From VFMC01 sp037131575 (GTDB lineage: Bacteria; Actinomycetota; Acidimicrobiia; Acidimicrobiales; Ilumatobacteraceae), in NCBI GenBank assembly GCA_037131575.1, contig JBAXQV010000061.1:1-15548 (forward strand): a DNA stretch of 15,548 nt. The letters are read 5' to 3'. Made by a program: the position numbers and the translations under genes. Positions 6,054 through 13,638 of this stretch are shown here, in pieces (position 1 is the stretch's first letter; each line of letters opens with the position of its first letter). The notes beneath the pieces were generated by a model that worked only from the letters and a program-made list of their open reading frames with translations, did not search any database and had not been told where the DNA came from.

Positions 6054-7471
6054 GCTCGGCGCACCGCACGTTCGTTGCGCCGGTCGAGCACCTCTGCGGG
6101 GAACGAGGCGATGTCGCCGCAGCCCATGGAGATACACACGTCACCGTCACGAAGTTCGTGAGCCACGAACTCGACGAGGTCGCTGCGGCGCGGCAACCAC
6201 ACCACTCGGGCGTGTGGGTGCGCATCGAGCACGGCGTTGACGATGAGCTTGCCGGTGACCCCGGGAATGGGTGTGGTGCCACTGGCGTAGATGTCGGTGA
6301 GCACCACCAGATCGGCATCGACGAACGCATCGGCGTACTCGGGCCATTGCACTGCGATGCGGTTGTAACGATTGGGCTGGAACACCGCCACCACTCGCTT
6401 CCAGCCGTCGCCGCTGCCCTTCGCAGCGGCCACGACCGCAGCGATTTCTGATGGCAGGTGCGCGTAGTCGTCGACGAGCGTGGCACCGTGCGATTCGCCA
6501 CGGATGTCGAAACGGCGGGCCACACCACCGAAGCGGCTCAACGCTGCGGCAGCATCGACGAACGACACGCCCACTTCCAACGCCAGCGCCAACGCCCCCG
6601 TGGCATTGCGCACGTTGTGGATACCGCGCAATGGCAGGTCGACCACGCCGAGCCGCTCGCCGCGGCGTTCCACGGCGAAGCGGAAGGCACCCTCGCGCGC
6701 CACCACTTCCACTGCGCGCACATCGGCACCCTCACCCGTGCCATAGGTGAGTGCGCCATGTTCGGTGGCGAGCCGGCGACAGACCGGATCGTCGAAGCAC
6801 AGCACCTTGGGGCCAGCGATCTGGGCGAGGTACTGCGAAAAGCCCGCCTCGATGGCGGCGAACGAACCGTAATGGTCGAGGTGATCGACCTCGACGTTGG
6901 TGAGCACGGTGCCGTACAGCGGCAGTTCGAGATGGGTGCCGTCGCTCTCGTCGGCTTCCACCACCAGCCAGTCGCCACCGGTCCACTGCGCGCCCGTGCC
7001 CATATCGGCCACGTCACCGCCGATGACGAAACTTGGCCGCAACTGCGCCTCAGCCAACATGAGCATCAGCATCGAGGTGGTGGTGGTCTTGCCGTGCGTG
7101 CCAGCAACAGCCAGCGACTTTGCCCGCGCGCAGATCGAGGCGAGCATGCCGGCCCGGCGAAGCGTGGGAATACCCAGCACGCGGCCCTGGTCGACCTCGA
7201 CATTCCGTTCGGGTACGGCGGTGCTGTAGGTGACAGCATCGCAGCCCTCGACATAGCTGCGCTGATGGCCGATGTGCACCTCCACACCACCGGCACGCAA
7301 CCGTTCGAGCACGGGCCGTTCGCGCAGGTCGCTACCGCTCACCTGGTGGCCCATCTGCGCCAGCACGATTGCGACCGCACTCATACCGGGGCCACCCACA
7401 CCCACCACGTGCAGCCGTTGCGGAGTGGACAGGTCGAGTGGTGCCGTTGGCGCTGCGAGGTTGAGGCTCAT
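6050..7471 (-). CDS. murC: UDP-N-acetylmuramate--L-alanine ligase MurC
   Basis: The product is 473 residues. MurC is the first Mur ligase; it adds L-Ala to UDP-MurNAc using ATP in the cytoplasm. Visible parts are the Rossmann-type UDP site HVVGVGGPGMSAVA (21-34) with GSD, the P-loop GTHGKTTTT (124-132), EADESDG (172-178), TNVEVDHLDHYG (191-202) and a C-terminal domain with LTDIYASGTTPIPGV. Two motifs differ from the usual form: DDYAHLP (334-340) where DDYxHHP is typical, and QPNRYNR (365-371) where QPHRYxR is typical. The ATG overlaps the murG stop as ATGA and has GAGGTGG as ribosome binding site about 5 bases upstream. The open frame extends much further upstream, but that part lies in murG and has no MurC similarity. 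Confidence 0.97.
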   Translation of the reverse strand: MSLNLAAPTAPLDLSTPQRLHVVGVGGPGMSAVAIVLAQMGHQVSGSDLRERPVLERLRAGGVEVHIGHQRSYVEGCDAVTYSTAVPERNVEVDQGRVLGIPTLRRAGMLASICARAKSLAVAGTHGKTTTTSMLMLMLAEAQLRPSFVIGGDVADMGTGAQWTGGDWLVVEADESDGTHLELPLYGTVLTNVEVDHLDHYGSFAAIEAGFSQYLAQIAGPKVLCFDDPVCRRLATEHGALTYGTGEGADVRAVEVVAREGAFRFAVERRGERLGVVDLPLRGIHNVRNATGALALALEVGVSFVDAAAALSRFGGVARRFDIRGESHGATLVDDYAHLPSEIAAVVAAAKGSGDGWKRVVAVFQPNRYNRIAVQWPEYADAFVDADLVVLTDIYASGTTPIPGVTGKLIVNAVLDAHPHARVVWLPRRSDLVEFVAHELRDGDVCISMGCGDIASFPAEVLDRRNERAVRRA

Positions 7472-8595
7472 CGTGCCACCTCGTCGATGAGGTCGATGAG
7501 TGCAGAACTGCGATGCACTGCGCCTGCGACGTGGGCGGCAGCACCGATACCGGCAAGGCGCTCGGGGTGCCCGATGAGCGCGTCGATCTCGTCGGCCAGT
7601 CGAGCAGCATCGAGTTGATCCTGCTCGAGCAGCACTGCTGCACCGATGTCGCTGAGGGTGCGTGCGTTGCCACGCTGGTGGTCGTCGGCCGCATCGGGCC
7701 ACGGCACCACGATGGCGGGAGTGCCTGTGGTGGCCAGTTCGGCGATGGTGCTGGCGCCACCGCGTGTGACCATGAGGTCGCAGGCGGCGTACAGCGCGGG
7801 CATCCGGTCTTCGTATCCGATCACGGCATACATGATGCCCGTTGGCGAGGTGCGCGCGCTGGGCACCTCGTTCAACCACCGCTCGCCCACCACGTGATAC
7901 ACGAACACGTCGGTACGCGTGGCCCACAGGTCGACCATGCCTGCAACAGCGATGTTCACCACTTTCGCACCCAACGACCCGCCGAACACACCCACCACGA
8001 ACCGATCGAGCGGTAGCCCGAGCGTGTGGCGCGCCGCATCGCGGTCGCGGGCACGATCGACGGCAATGATCTCGGGCCGCACCGGAGCACCGGCGTGCCG
8101 TGCTCGAGGCAAGGGAGAATCGGCGAACGCTGCAGCCACTGCCGCAGCGAACTTGGCGGCCACTCGTGAGGCCAACCCGGGCAACTGGTCGTAACTCACC
8201 ACCACCACCGGAACTCGCCGGAGACGGGCAGCGAACGTGGCCGGCATGCTCGCGTACCCGCCCACGTTCACCACAACCCCCGGCTGCAGCCGACCGAGCA
8301 AACGCCACGCGCGGGCCGTGGCCCACGTCATCTTCGGCACGAAGGTGACGGTTCGCCAACTCAGCCGTCGCTGCAGGCCCACCACATCGAGCAGCGTGAA
8401 CGGGGTGCCCGTGGGCGGCACCAACCGGGTTTCGATCCCGTGCTCAGTGCCCACGTAGTGCAGGTGCTCGCGCACGTACCCGGCAGCGACGAGGCGGTCG
8501 ATGATGGCCAATGCAGGCAGTACATGGCCCGATGTTCCTCCGCCGGTCACCACCGCCGAACGGGTCGCTGCGTCGGTGTGCGGTACCTGGTTCAC
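7468..8595 (-). CDS. murG: Lipid II synthase glycosyltransferase MurG, divergent
   Basis: The product is 375 residues from GTG at 8595, which overlaps the ftsW stop as GTGA. MurG is a GT-B (GT28) transferase at the inner face of the membrane; it moves GlcNAc from UDP-GlcNAc to lipid I. Supporting motifs are GGGTSGH (18-24), VVNVGGYASMP (108-118), GVFGGSLGA (202-210), TRGGASTIAEL (277-287) and PWPDAADDHQRGNA (298-311). Departures from the usual family form are Ser for Gly in the first loop, GGSLGA for GGSQGA, and SYDQLPG (134-140) where most MurG have an HExN-type segment before PGLAxR. Position between ftsW and murC and the overall length leave MurG the only reasonable call. Whether the altered loop changes acceptor or donor contact is unknown. 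Confidence 0.94.
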   Translation of the reverse strand: MNQVPHTDAATRSAVVTGGGTSGHVLPALAIIDRLVAAGYVREHLHYVGTEHGIETRLVPPTGTPFTLLDVVGLQRRLSWRTVTFVPKMTWATARAWRLLGRLQPGVVVNVGGYASMPATFAARLRRVPVVVVSYDQLPGLASRVAAKFAAAVAAAFADSPLPRARHAGAPVRPEIIAVDRARDRDAARHTLGLPLDRFVVGVFGGSLGAKVVNIAVAGMVDLWATRTDVFVYHVVGERWLNEVPSARTSPTGIMYAVIGYEDRMPALYAACDLMVTRGGASTIAELATTGTPAIVVPWPDAADDHQRGNARTLSDIGAAVLLEQDQLDAARLADEIDALIGHPERLAGIGAAAHVAGAVHRSSALIDLIDEVAR

Positions 8596-9797
8596 TTCGC
8601 GTTCCGGGCGACGTTGAGCAACATCCCCGCAGCGGTCATACAGATACAGAGCGAACTTCCGCCTGCCGAGAAGAATGGCAAGGTGAGCCCGGTCACCGGC
8701 ATCACACCCGCCACACCGCCCACGTTGATGAGTGCCTGCACCACCAGCCATGTGGTGATGCCACCAGCCAGCAACATGCCGAACCGCTCGGGCGCAGCCA
8801 GTGCCACCTGCACACCGCAGTAGGCCAAGACCACGAACCCACCGAGCACCGCGACAACACCAACCAGCCCGAGTTCTTCGGCAATGACGGCGAAGATGAA
8901 GTCGCTCTGTGCCAAGGGCAGGAAGTCGCCGAGTTTGGTGAGGCCACGCCCCGGGCCGGCGCCGGTGGTACCCCCCTGGGCGATGGCGATCCAGGCTTGG
9001 TACTGCTGGTAGCTCAGGTACTTGCGATTGCCCACGATGTCGAGGAACGACGTGAAACGGTGGATGCGGCGCGGGCTGGTGACCACGAAGAACAATGCAC
9101 CCGCTGTGGCCACGAGGCCGGCGCCCAACATGGGGGTGAAGGGCGCGCCACCCACGAACGCCACAGCGAACACGATGGCACCCACCACGATGGCGGATCC
9201 CAGGTCGCCCTGCACTGCGCACATGCCTGCACCGACCAGTGCCACCAGCAGCACGGGAACGAGCGAACGGCGCAGATCGTGCATCTCGTTCTCTCGCTTG
9301 GTGAGCACATCGGCCGTGTACAACAGCAATGCCAACTTCAAGAGTTCTGAGGGTTGGAAGGTGATCGACCCGACCGCGATCCACGACTTGGCACCGTTCA
9401 CCTCGGCCCCGATACCGGGAAGGAACGGCACCACCATCAGCGCCATCGACACGCCGAGCAACGGGGTGACCACGCGCCGCCAACTGCGGTACGGAATACG
9501 CGCGCAGATGACCAGCGAGCAGGTGCCCATGAGTGCCCAGATGAGCTGGCGACTGAACAGGTGCCACGGCGACAACCCTCGGTGGAAGTCTTGGATCGAC
9601 GATGCCGACAGCACCATCACCAGGCCGAGCATCACGAAGATGCTCACCACGAGCGCGATCACGTAATAGGTGGTGGGTGGCGGACCCAAGGTCTGCACCC
9701 GTGCTCCGCTGCGCCCCGTCGGGTGGCGGCGCATCGATGAGGCACGCGCTGCGGCCACACGGCGGCGGTCGGCAACAGCGGCTGAGTGGCTGCTCAT
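8592..9797 (-). CDS. ftsW: Septal peptidoglycan glycosyltransferase FtsW
   Basis: The product is 401 residues of the SEDS family. FtsW polymerises lipid II at the septum with FtsI. After a basic cytoplasmic N-terminus (about 1-42), roughly ten membrane helices follow. Diagnostic segments are GAKSWIAVGSITFQPSELLK (135-154), GDLGSAIV (197-204), GTTGAGPGRGLTKLGDFLPLA (276-296), SDFIFAVIAEELG (298-310) with the expected catalytic Asp 299, and GLTLPFFSAGGSS near the end. Placement between murD and murG marks it as FtsW instead of RodA. ATG at 9797 is the only good start; the longer open frame upstream falls in murD. It begins 10 bases after the murD stop, with only a weak GATGAG ahead of it. Confidence 0.96.
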   Translation of the reverse strand: MSSHSAAVADRRRVAAARASSMRRHPTGRSGARVQTLGPPPTTYYVIALVVSIFVMLGLVMVLSASSIQDFHRGLSPWHLFSRQLIWALMGTCSLVICARIPYRSWRRVVTPLLGVSMALMVVPFLPGIGAEVNGAKSWIAVGSITFQPSELLKLALLLYTADVLTKRENEMHDLRRSLVPVLLVALVGAGMCAVQGDLGSAIVVGAIVFAVAFVGGAPFTPMLGAGLVATAGALFFVVTSPRRIHRFTSFLDIVGNRKYLSYQQYQAWIAIAQGGTTGAGPGRGLTKLGDFLPLAQSDFIFAVIAEELGLVGVVAVLGGFVVLAYCGVQVALAAPERFGMLLAGGITTWLVVQALINVGGVAGVMPVTGLTLPFFSAGGSSLCICMTAAGMLLNVARNAK

Positions 9798-9811
9798 ATC
9801 GTGACGCTCAT
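9794..9811 (-). other. Mini-ORF bridging murD and ftsW
   Basis: The murD stop overlaps an ATG (ATGA, 9811-9808). That ATG opens five codons, Met-Ser-Val-Thr-Ile, whose TGA (9796-9794) overlaps the ftsW ATG as another ATGA (9797-9794). The arrangement would pass a terminating ribosome from murD to ftsW in two steps. It is a real sequence pattern; function is inference. Confidence 0.3.
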
Positions 9812-11172
9812 CGGGAGACCCTCGCGTCGAGGAGTTCGAACTGGGCACGGAAATCGGCACCACGTGCCGGGTAGCCACCCGACGGATACCAGTCGAAACT
9901 CGCGCAGGCTGGCGACAGCAGCACCACATCGCCAGCGTGTGCAAGCGAATCGGCGGCGGCCACGGCCTCGGCCATGGAATCGGCGCGCACCACCGGCCGG
10001 GCCCCGGCGAATGCTGCTTCCACCTCGGCGGCAGCCTCGCCCACGGCAACTACGGCGCGGATGCGCTGTGCTTCGGTGGCGAGCGAAGCCAGGTCGAGCC
10101 CCTTGTTGCGGCCACCGGCGATGAGCACGATCGAATCGAACGAACGGATGGCCGTGAGCGCCGCATGCGGTGACGTCGCCTTCGAGTCGTTGTACCAAGC
10201 AACCCCGTTGCGATCGCCGATGGGTTCGATGCGATGGTGCGGCACCTCGAACGCAGCGAGGCCTGCATCGACTGCCTCGGGCGCTAGCAAACCGCTCTCG
10301 ATGCACGCTGCGCTGGCGGCCAGCGCGTTGGTGATGTCGTGCGGGAAACGACGACGCAACGAGGCGACCGACGCGAACGGGCCGTCGGGGCCGCACAGCA
10401 TGCGTCCGTCGCCCTCCCCCGTCACCCGGTACGTGCCCGAGTGCATGCCGAAGGTGATGTGTCGCCCAGGCGCTGCATCGAGTTGGTGCATCACCGTGGC
10501 ATCGTCGACCCAGCCGATGGCGGCATCGGTAGCGCGCTGATGGCGCCACACGTTGGCCTTCGCGGCCTCGTAACTCTGCATCGACCGATGCCAGTTCTGA
10601 TGGTCGGGTGCAAGGTTCAGCCAGATGGCCGCCTCGGCACGGAACTGCTCGGTGAATGCCAAGCGGAAACTGCTGCACTCGACGGCGAACGCATCGACGT
10701 CGAGATCGAGCGCGTCGATGAGCGGCAGGTCGGTGTTGCCCACTGCCTCGGTACGCACGCCTGCGGCGTTCATCAGGGCGGCCACCATCATCGTGGTGGT
10801 GGTTTTACCGTCGGTGCCGGTGATGGCGATCATGGGGCGCGGGCCACCGGGGCGCTGCTGCTCCCATTCGTAGGCGAGGTCGATCTCGGTGCGTACCGAA
10901 ACCCCCGCGGTCGTCGCCGCCACGACGACCGCGTGGGTTTCAGGAACGCCAGGCGCCGGCGCGACCAGGTCGACCGACGCGAGGAGGTGTTCGATGGCTG
11001 CCACATCGGGGCACTCGATGAGCTCGGTGCCGAGTTCGGCCGCCACGGCATGCCGTTCAGGCGTGGGAGCATCGTCGGCGAGCAGCACGGTGTAGCCACG
11101 TGCGGCAAGCGCACGGGCAGTGGCAGCGCCTGCCACAGCCACGCCGTACACCAGTGCAACCGGTGCGGTCAC
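9808..11172 (-). CDS. murD: UDP-N-acetylmuramoyl-L-alanine--D-glutamate ligase MurD
   Basis: The product is 454 residues from GTG at 11172, which overlaps the mraY stop as GTGA. MurD adds D-Glu to UDP-MurNAc-L-Ala using ATP. The N-terminal Rossmann-like domain starts VALVYGVAVAGAATARAL. The P-loop is GTDGKTTTT (119-127), with Asp where Asn is common. ECSSFRL (165-171) corresponds to the usual ExSSFQL. NLAPDHQNWH (186-195) and YEAAK (201-205), with the probable carbamylated lysine K205, belong to the ATP/metal site. The C-terminal domain shows WYNDSKAT (326-333), IAGGRNKGLDL (351-361) and SPACASFDWYPSGGYPARG. Length is normal. The codon-for-codon fit with Mur ligases is good, and no truncation is seen. 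Confidence 0.97.
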   Translation of the reverse strand: MTAPVALVYGVAVAGAATARALAARGYTVLLADDAPTPERHAVAAELGTELIECPDVAAIEHLLASVDLVAPAPGVPETHAVVVAATTAGVSVRTEIDLAYEWEQQRPGGPRPMIAITGTDGKTTTTMMVAALMNAAGVRTEAVGNTDLPLIDALDLDVDAFAVECSSFRLAFTEQFRAEAAIWLNLAPDHQNWHRSMQSYEAAKANVWRHQRATDAAIGWVDDATVMHQLDAAPGRHITFGMHSGTYRVTGEGDGRMLCGPDGPFASVASLRRRFPHDITNALAASAACIESGLLAPEAVDAGLAAFEVPHHRIEPIGDRNGVAWYNDSKATSPHAALTAIRSFDSIVLIAGGRNKGLDLASLATEAQRIRAVVAVGEAAAEVEAAFAGARPVVRADSMAEAVAAADSLAHAGDVVLLSPACASFDWYPSGGYPARGADFRAQFELLDARVSR

Positions 11173-12218
11173 TTCAATTCGATCCCGGTGAAATCGCCGA
11201 TGAAGATGGCCAGAGCTGTGGCCACGAACAACCCGGCGATGAGCCAGAAACGGATGATGACCGTCGTTTCGGGCCAACCCAGCAGTTCGAAGTGATGGTG
11301 GATCGGCGACATGCGGAACAGGCGCTTCTTCCGGCCCGACGCCTTGAACACGCCCATCTGGATGGCTACCGAACCGGCCTCCATGACGTTGATACCGCAG
11401 ATGAGGATGAGCAGCAGATGGGTGTCGGTGCCGAGCGACAGGAACGCCAACGCCGAACCCACGCCGAGCGCGCCCACATCACCCATGAAGATGCGCGCCG
11501 GGGCCGCGTTGTACCAGAGAAAACCTCCGCATGCGCCGGCGAAGGCGGCGGCCAACACGGCGAGGTCGAGAGGGTTCACCACAGCGCCGTAGACACCTGG
11601 GTTACGGAACGCCCAATAGGCGATGATGGTGAAGGCCAGGAACCCCATGAGCGCCGAACCACCGGCGAGGCCGTCGAGGCCATCGGTGACATTGACGGCG
11701 TTGGTGGTGCTCCAGATGATCACACCCGCCCAGATGACCCACACCACCCAGTGCACGGTCCAGCCAGGCGAGGTGGCGCGGGTGAACGAGATCGTGCGCG
11801 AGATGCCGGTGGCGGCTACCAGCCAGCAGGCCATCATGATGGCCAGGCCGAGGGTGATCTTGCCCTTGCTCTTCCAGAAGATGCCACGGTTGTGGGCACG
11901 CTTCACCTTCAGGTAGTCGTCGAGGAACCCCATGAAGGCCATCACGAGGATGCCGATCCACATGATGGTGGACTGCACCGAGAACGCCAGGCCATCGCGG
12001 AAGTGCGCCACCACCCACCCCACGAACGCACCACAGAGGATGGCGATACCGCCCATGGTGGGCGTGCCCTGCTTGTGCAGGTGGTGCTCGGGGCCGTTGT
12101 CTTCCTTGCCCAGGATCGGTTGCCCCTTCCCGCGATTGCGGAAGAAGGTGATGAGCGCGCGTGTGCCGAACAACGACACGACGATTGCCGTGACACTGGC
12201 AATCATGACCGAGATCAT
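11169..12218 (-). CDS. mraY: Phospho-MurNAc-pentapeptide translocase MraY
   Basis: The product is 349 residues, an integral membrane enzyme with about ten helices. It joins phospho-MurNAc-pentapeptide to undecaprenyl phosphate to make lipid I. Family motifs are HLHKQGTPTMGG (46-57), MGFLDDYLKV with the Asp pair, NAVNVTDGLDGLAGG, FMGDVGALGVGSALA and the late loop SPIHHHFELLGW with its His triplet. The start ATG overlaps the murE stop as ATGA and is preceded by GGAGG. A second Met at residue 5 is less likely. In most clusters murF lies directly before mraY; here murE does, so the gene order is murE-mraY-murD. Confidence 0.98.
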   Translation of the reverse strand: MISVMIASVTAIVVSLFGTRALITFFRNRGKGQPILGKEDNGPEHHLHKQGTPTMGGIAILCGAFVGWVVAHFRDGLAFSVQSTIMWIGILVMAFMGFLDDYLKVKRAHNRGIFWKSKGKITLGLAIMMACWLVAATGISRTISFTRATSPGWTVHWVVWVIWAGVIIWSTTNAVNVTDGLDGLAGGSALMGFLAFTIIAYWAFRNPGVYGAVVNPLDLAVLAAAFAGACGGFLWYNAAPARIFMGDVGALGVGSALAFLSLGTDTHLLLILICGINVMEAGSVAIQMGVFKASGRKKRLFRMSPIHHHFELLGWPETTVIIRFWLIAGLFVATALAIFIGDFTGIELK

Positions 12219-13630
12219 CGGGAGGCCTCCAGAAGTGCGCGTGCCACCACGCGATCGTCGAACGGCACCACTCGGTCGCCGATGGTTTGGGTGGTTTCGT
12301 GACCCTTGCCAGCGATGAGCACCACATCGCCAGAACTGGCACGGTGCAGTGCCGTGGCGATGGCGAGTTGACGGTCGGGTTCGGTCACAACACGTTCACG
12401 GTAGTCGCCAGGTACCCCTGCGACGATGGCATTGATGATCGCGAGCGGGTCTTCCGAACGCGGATTGTCGGAGGTGACCACCACCACATCGGCGAGGCTT
12501 GCTGCGACGGCACCCATCTCGGGCCGCTTGTCGCGATCTCGGTCGCCACCGCAACCGAACACCACGATCACCCGCTTGCCGGCGCTGGCGTCGCGCATGG
12601 CGCGCAACGCCTCGGCGAGTCCGTCGGGGGTATGGGCGTAGTCGACCAGCACCGCAAACTGCTGGCCAGCGACGATGGGTTCGAGCCGCCCCGGCACAGG
12701 TCGCGCCTCGGCCAGCCCGGCCGCGATTGCGTCATCGCTCTCTCCGAGCGCAGCGCACGCTTCGGCCGCCGCCAGGCTGTTCATCGCGTTGTAGTGACCA
12801 CCGATACCGACGCTCACGCGCACGCCTCGCCACGTGTACGAATGGCTCGTGGCTGTGACCACGAGGTTGCCCACATCACGCATGGAGAAGCCCGTCATCT
12901 CGATGGGCCGTGCATCGAACAGCAGACGGCCGTGCACATCGTCGATGTTCACCACGCCACGGTCCGACAGTGCGCGCTCGAACAGTCGAGCCTTGGCGGC
13001 GAAATACTGCTCGATCGTGTGATGCAAGTCGAGGTGGTCGCGGCCGAGGTTGGTGAACACTGCCACGTCGAAGTGGGCACCCGCCACACGATCGAGGGCC
13101 AGCGCGTGCGATGACACCTCCATCACCACGGTGTCGATACCGCCGTCGCGCCAGTGCGCCAATTGCCGCTGCAGGGTAGGTGCCTCGGGCGTGGTGTTGC
13201 GGCCCGACAAGGTGCCGAGCACCTCCACCCGGCGCCCGCACGAACGCAGCACATCGCCGATGAGTTGTGAGGTGGTGGTCTTCCCGTTCGTACCGGTGAC
13301 GCCCACCATGGTGAGCGCGTCGCACGGGTGATCGAACACTGCGGCAGCGACCCAGCCCGTGAGTGCCCGGGTCGATGCGGTGAGTACCTGGGGAACGTCG
13401 AGCGGCAGGATCCGCTCCACCAGTATCGCGGCGGCGCCGGCCGCCACCGCCGCCGCCGCGAAATCGTGACCATCGTGAACGGCGCCAGGCACACAGCTGA
13501 AGAGCGTGCCGGGGCCTACCTCACGAGAGTCGAGAGTGATGTCGACGATCTCGACGGCACCGTCGCCGACGAGTTCGAATCCAGGCCCACCGCGCACGGC
13601 GCCGAGCAGCGAGGCGAGAGAGCGGCTCAT
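12215..13630 (-). CDS. murE: UDP-MurNAc-tripeptide synthetase MurE, probably meso-DAP-adding
   Basis: The product is 471 residues from ATG at 13630, chosen because MSRSLASLLG begins the family domain; an in-frame GTG at 13657 would overlap ftsI by 23 bases. MurE adds the third amino acid of the stem peptide. Domain 1 has DITLDSREVGPGTLF (30-44). The P-loop is GTNGKTTT (113-120). EVSSHALALDR (171-181) and YFAAK with carbamylation-type K213 follow. The C-terminal domain carries LVDYAHTPDGL (328-338), the substrate motif DNPR (388-391) and AGKGHE. DNPR followed by Ser-Glu-Asp is the form found in meso-diaminopimelate-adding enzymes, in contrast with the lysine-adding type. The enzyme is normal in length, so it is not fused to MurF, which is missing next door. 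Confidence 0.97.
   Translation of the reverse strand: MSRSLASLLGAVRGGPGFELVGDGAVEIVDITLDSREVGPGTLFSCVPGAVHDGHDFAAAAVAAGAAAILVERILPLDVPQVLTASTRALTGWVAAAVFDHPCDALTMVGVTGTNGKTTTSQLIGDVLRSCGRRVEVLGTLSGRNTTPEAPTLQRQLAHWRDGGIDTVVMEVSSHALALDRVAGAHFDVAVFTNLGRDHLDLHHTIEQYFAAKARLFERALSDRGVVNIDDVHGRLLFDARPIEMTGFSMRDVGNLVVTATSHSYTWRGVRVSVGIGGHYNAMNSLAAAEACAALGESDDAIAAGLAEARPVPGRLEPIVAGQQFAVLVDYAHTPDGLAEALRAMRDASAGKRVIVVFGCGGDRDRDKRPEMGAVAASLADVVVVTSDNPRSEDPLAIINAIVAGVPGDYRERVVTEPDRQLAIATALHRASSGDVVLIAGKGHETTQTIGDRVVPFDDRVVARALLEASR
12226..12230 (-). promoter_or_regulatory. mraY ribosome binding site inside murE
   Basis: GGAGG on the minus strand, 7 bases before the mraY ATG and within the last codons of murE. 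It is part of the palindrome GGAGGCCTCC (12221-12230), so pairing could hide it until murE translation opens it. That coupling is inference. Confidence 0.65.
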
Positions 13631-13638
13631 CGCATCAC
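13627..13638 (-). other. Mini-ORF bridging ftsI and murE
   Basis: The ftsI stop sits in GTGA (13638-13635). From that GTG, or the ATG three bases later, reading gives Met-Met-Arg and a TGA (13629-13627) that overlaps the murE ATG as ATGA. This is the third junction without a direct 4-base overlap that shows this form. Confidence 0.25.

Noticed and set aside
6458..7618. Open frame of 386 codons on the plus strand opposite murC and murG
   Set aside because: It is antisense to the MurC P-loop region and carries no recognisable domain. The same holds for the plus-strand frame at 2896-3816 opposite ftsZ.
7472..8359. N-terminal extension of murC, since the frame stays open upstream to 8359
   Set aside because: The MurC domain starts at ATG 7471 with a good ribosome binding site and an ATGA overlap. 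The upstream part overlaps murG fully and has shadow composition. The same logic removes upstream extensions of murG, ftsW, murD and murB.
11100..12302. Open frame of 400 codons on the plus strand opposite mraY and murE
   Set aside because: It is antisense to two well-supported genes, its product is rich in His, Arg, Asp and Gly as expected for a shadow frame of GC-rich DNA, and no family motif is visible.
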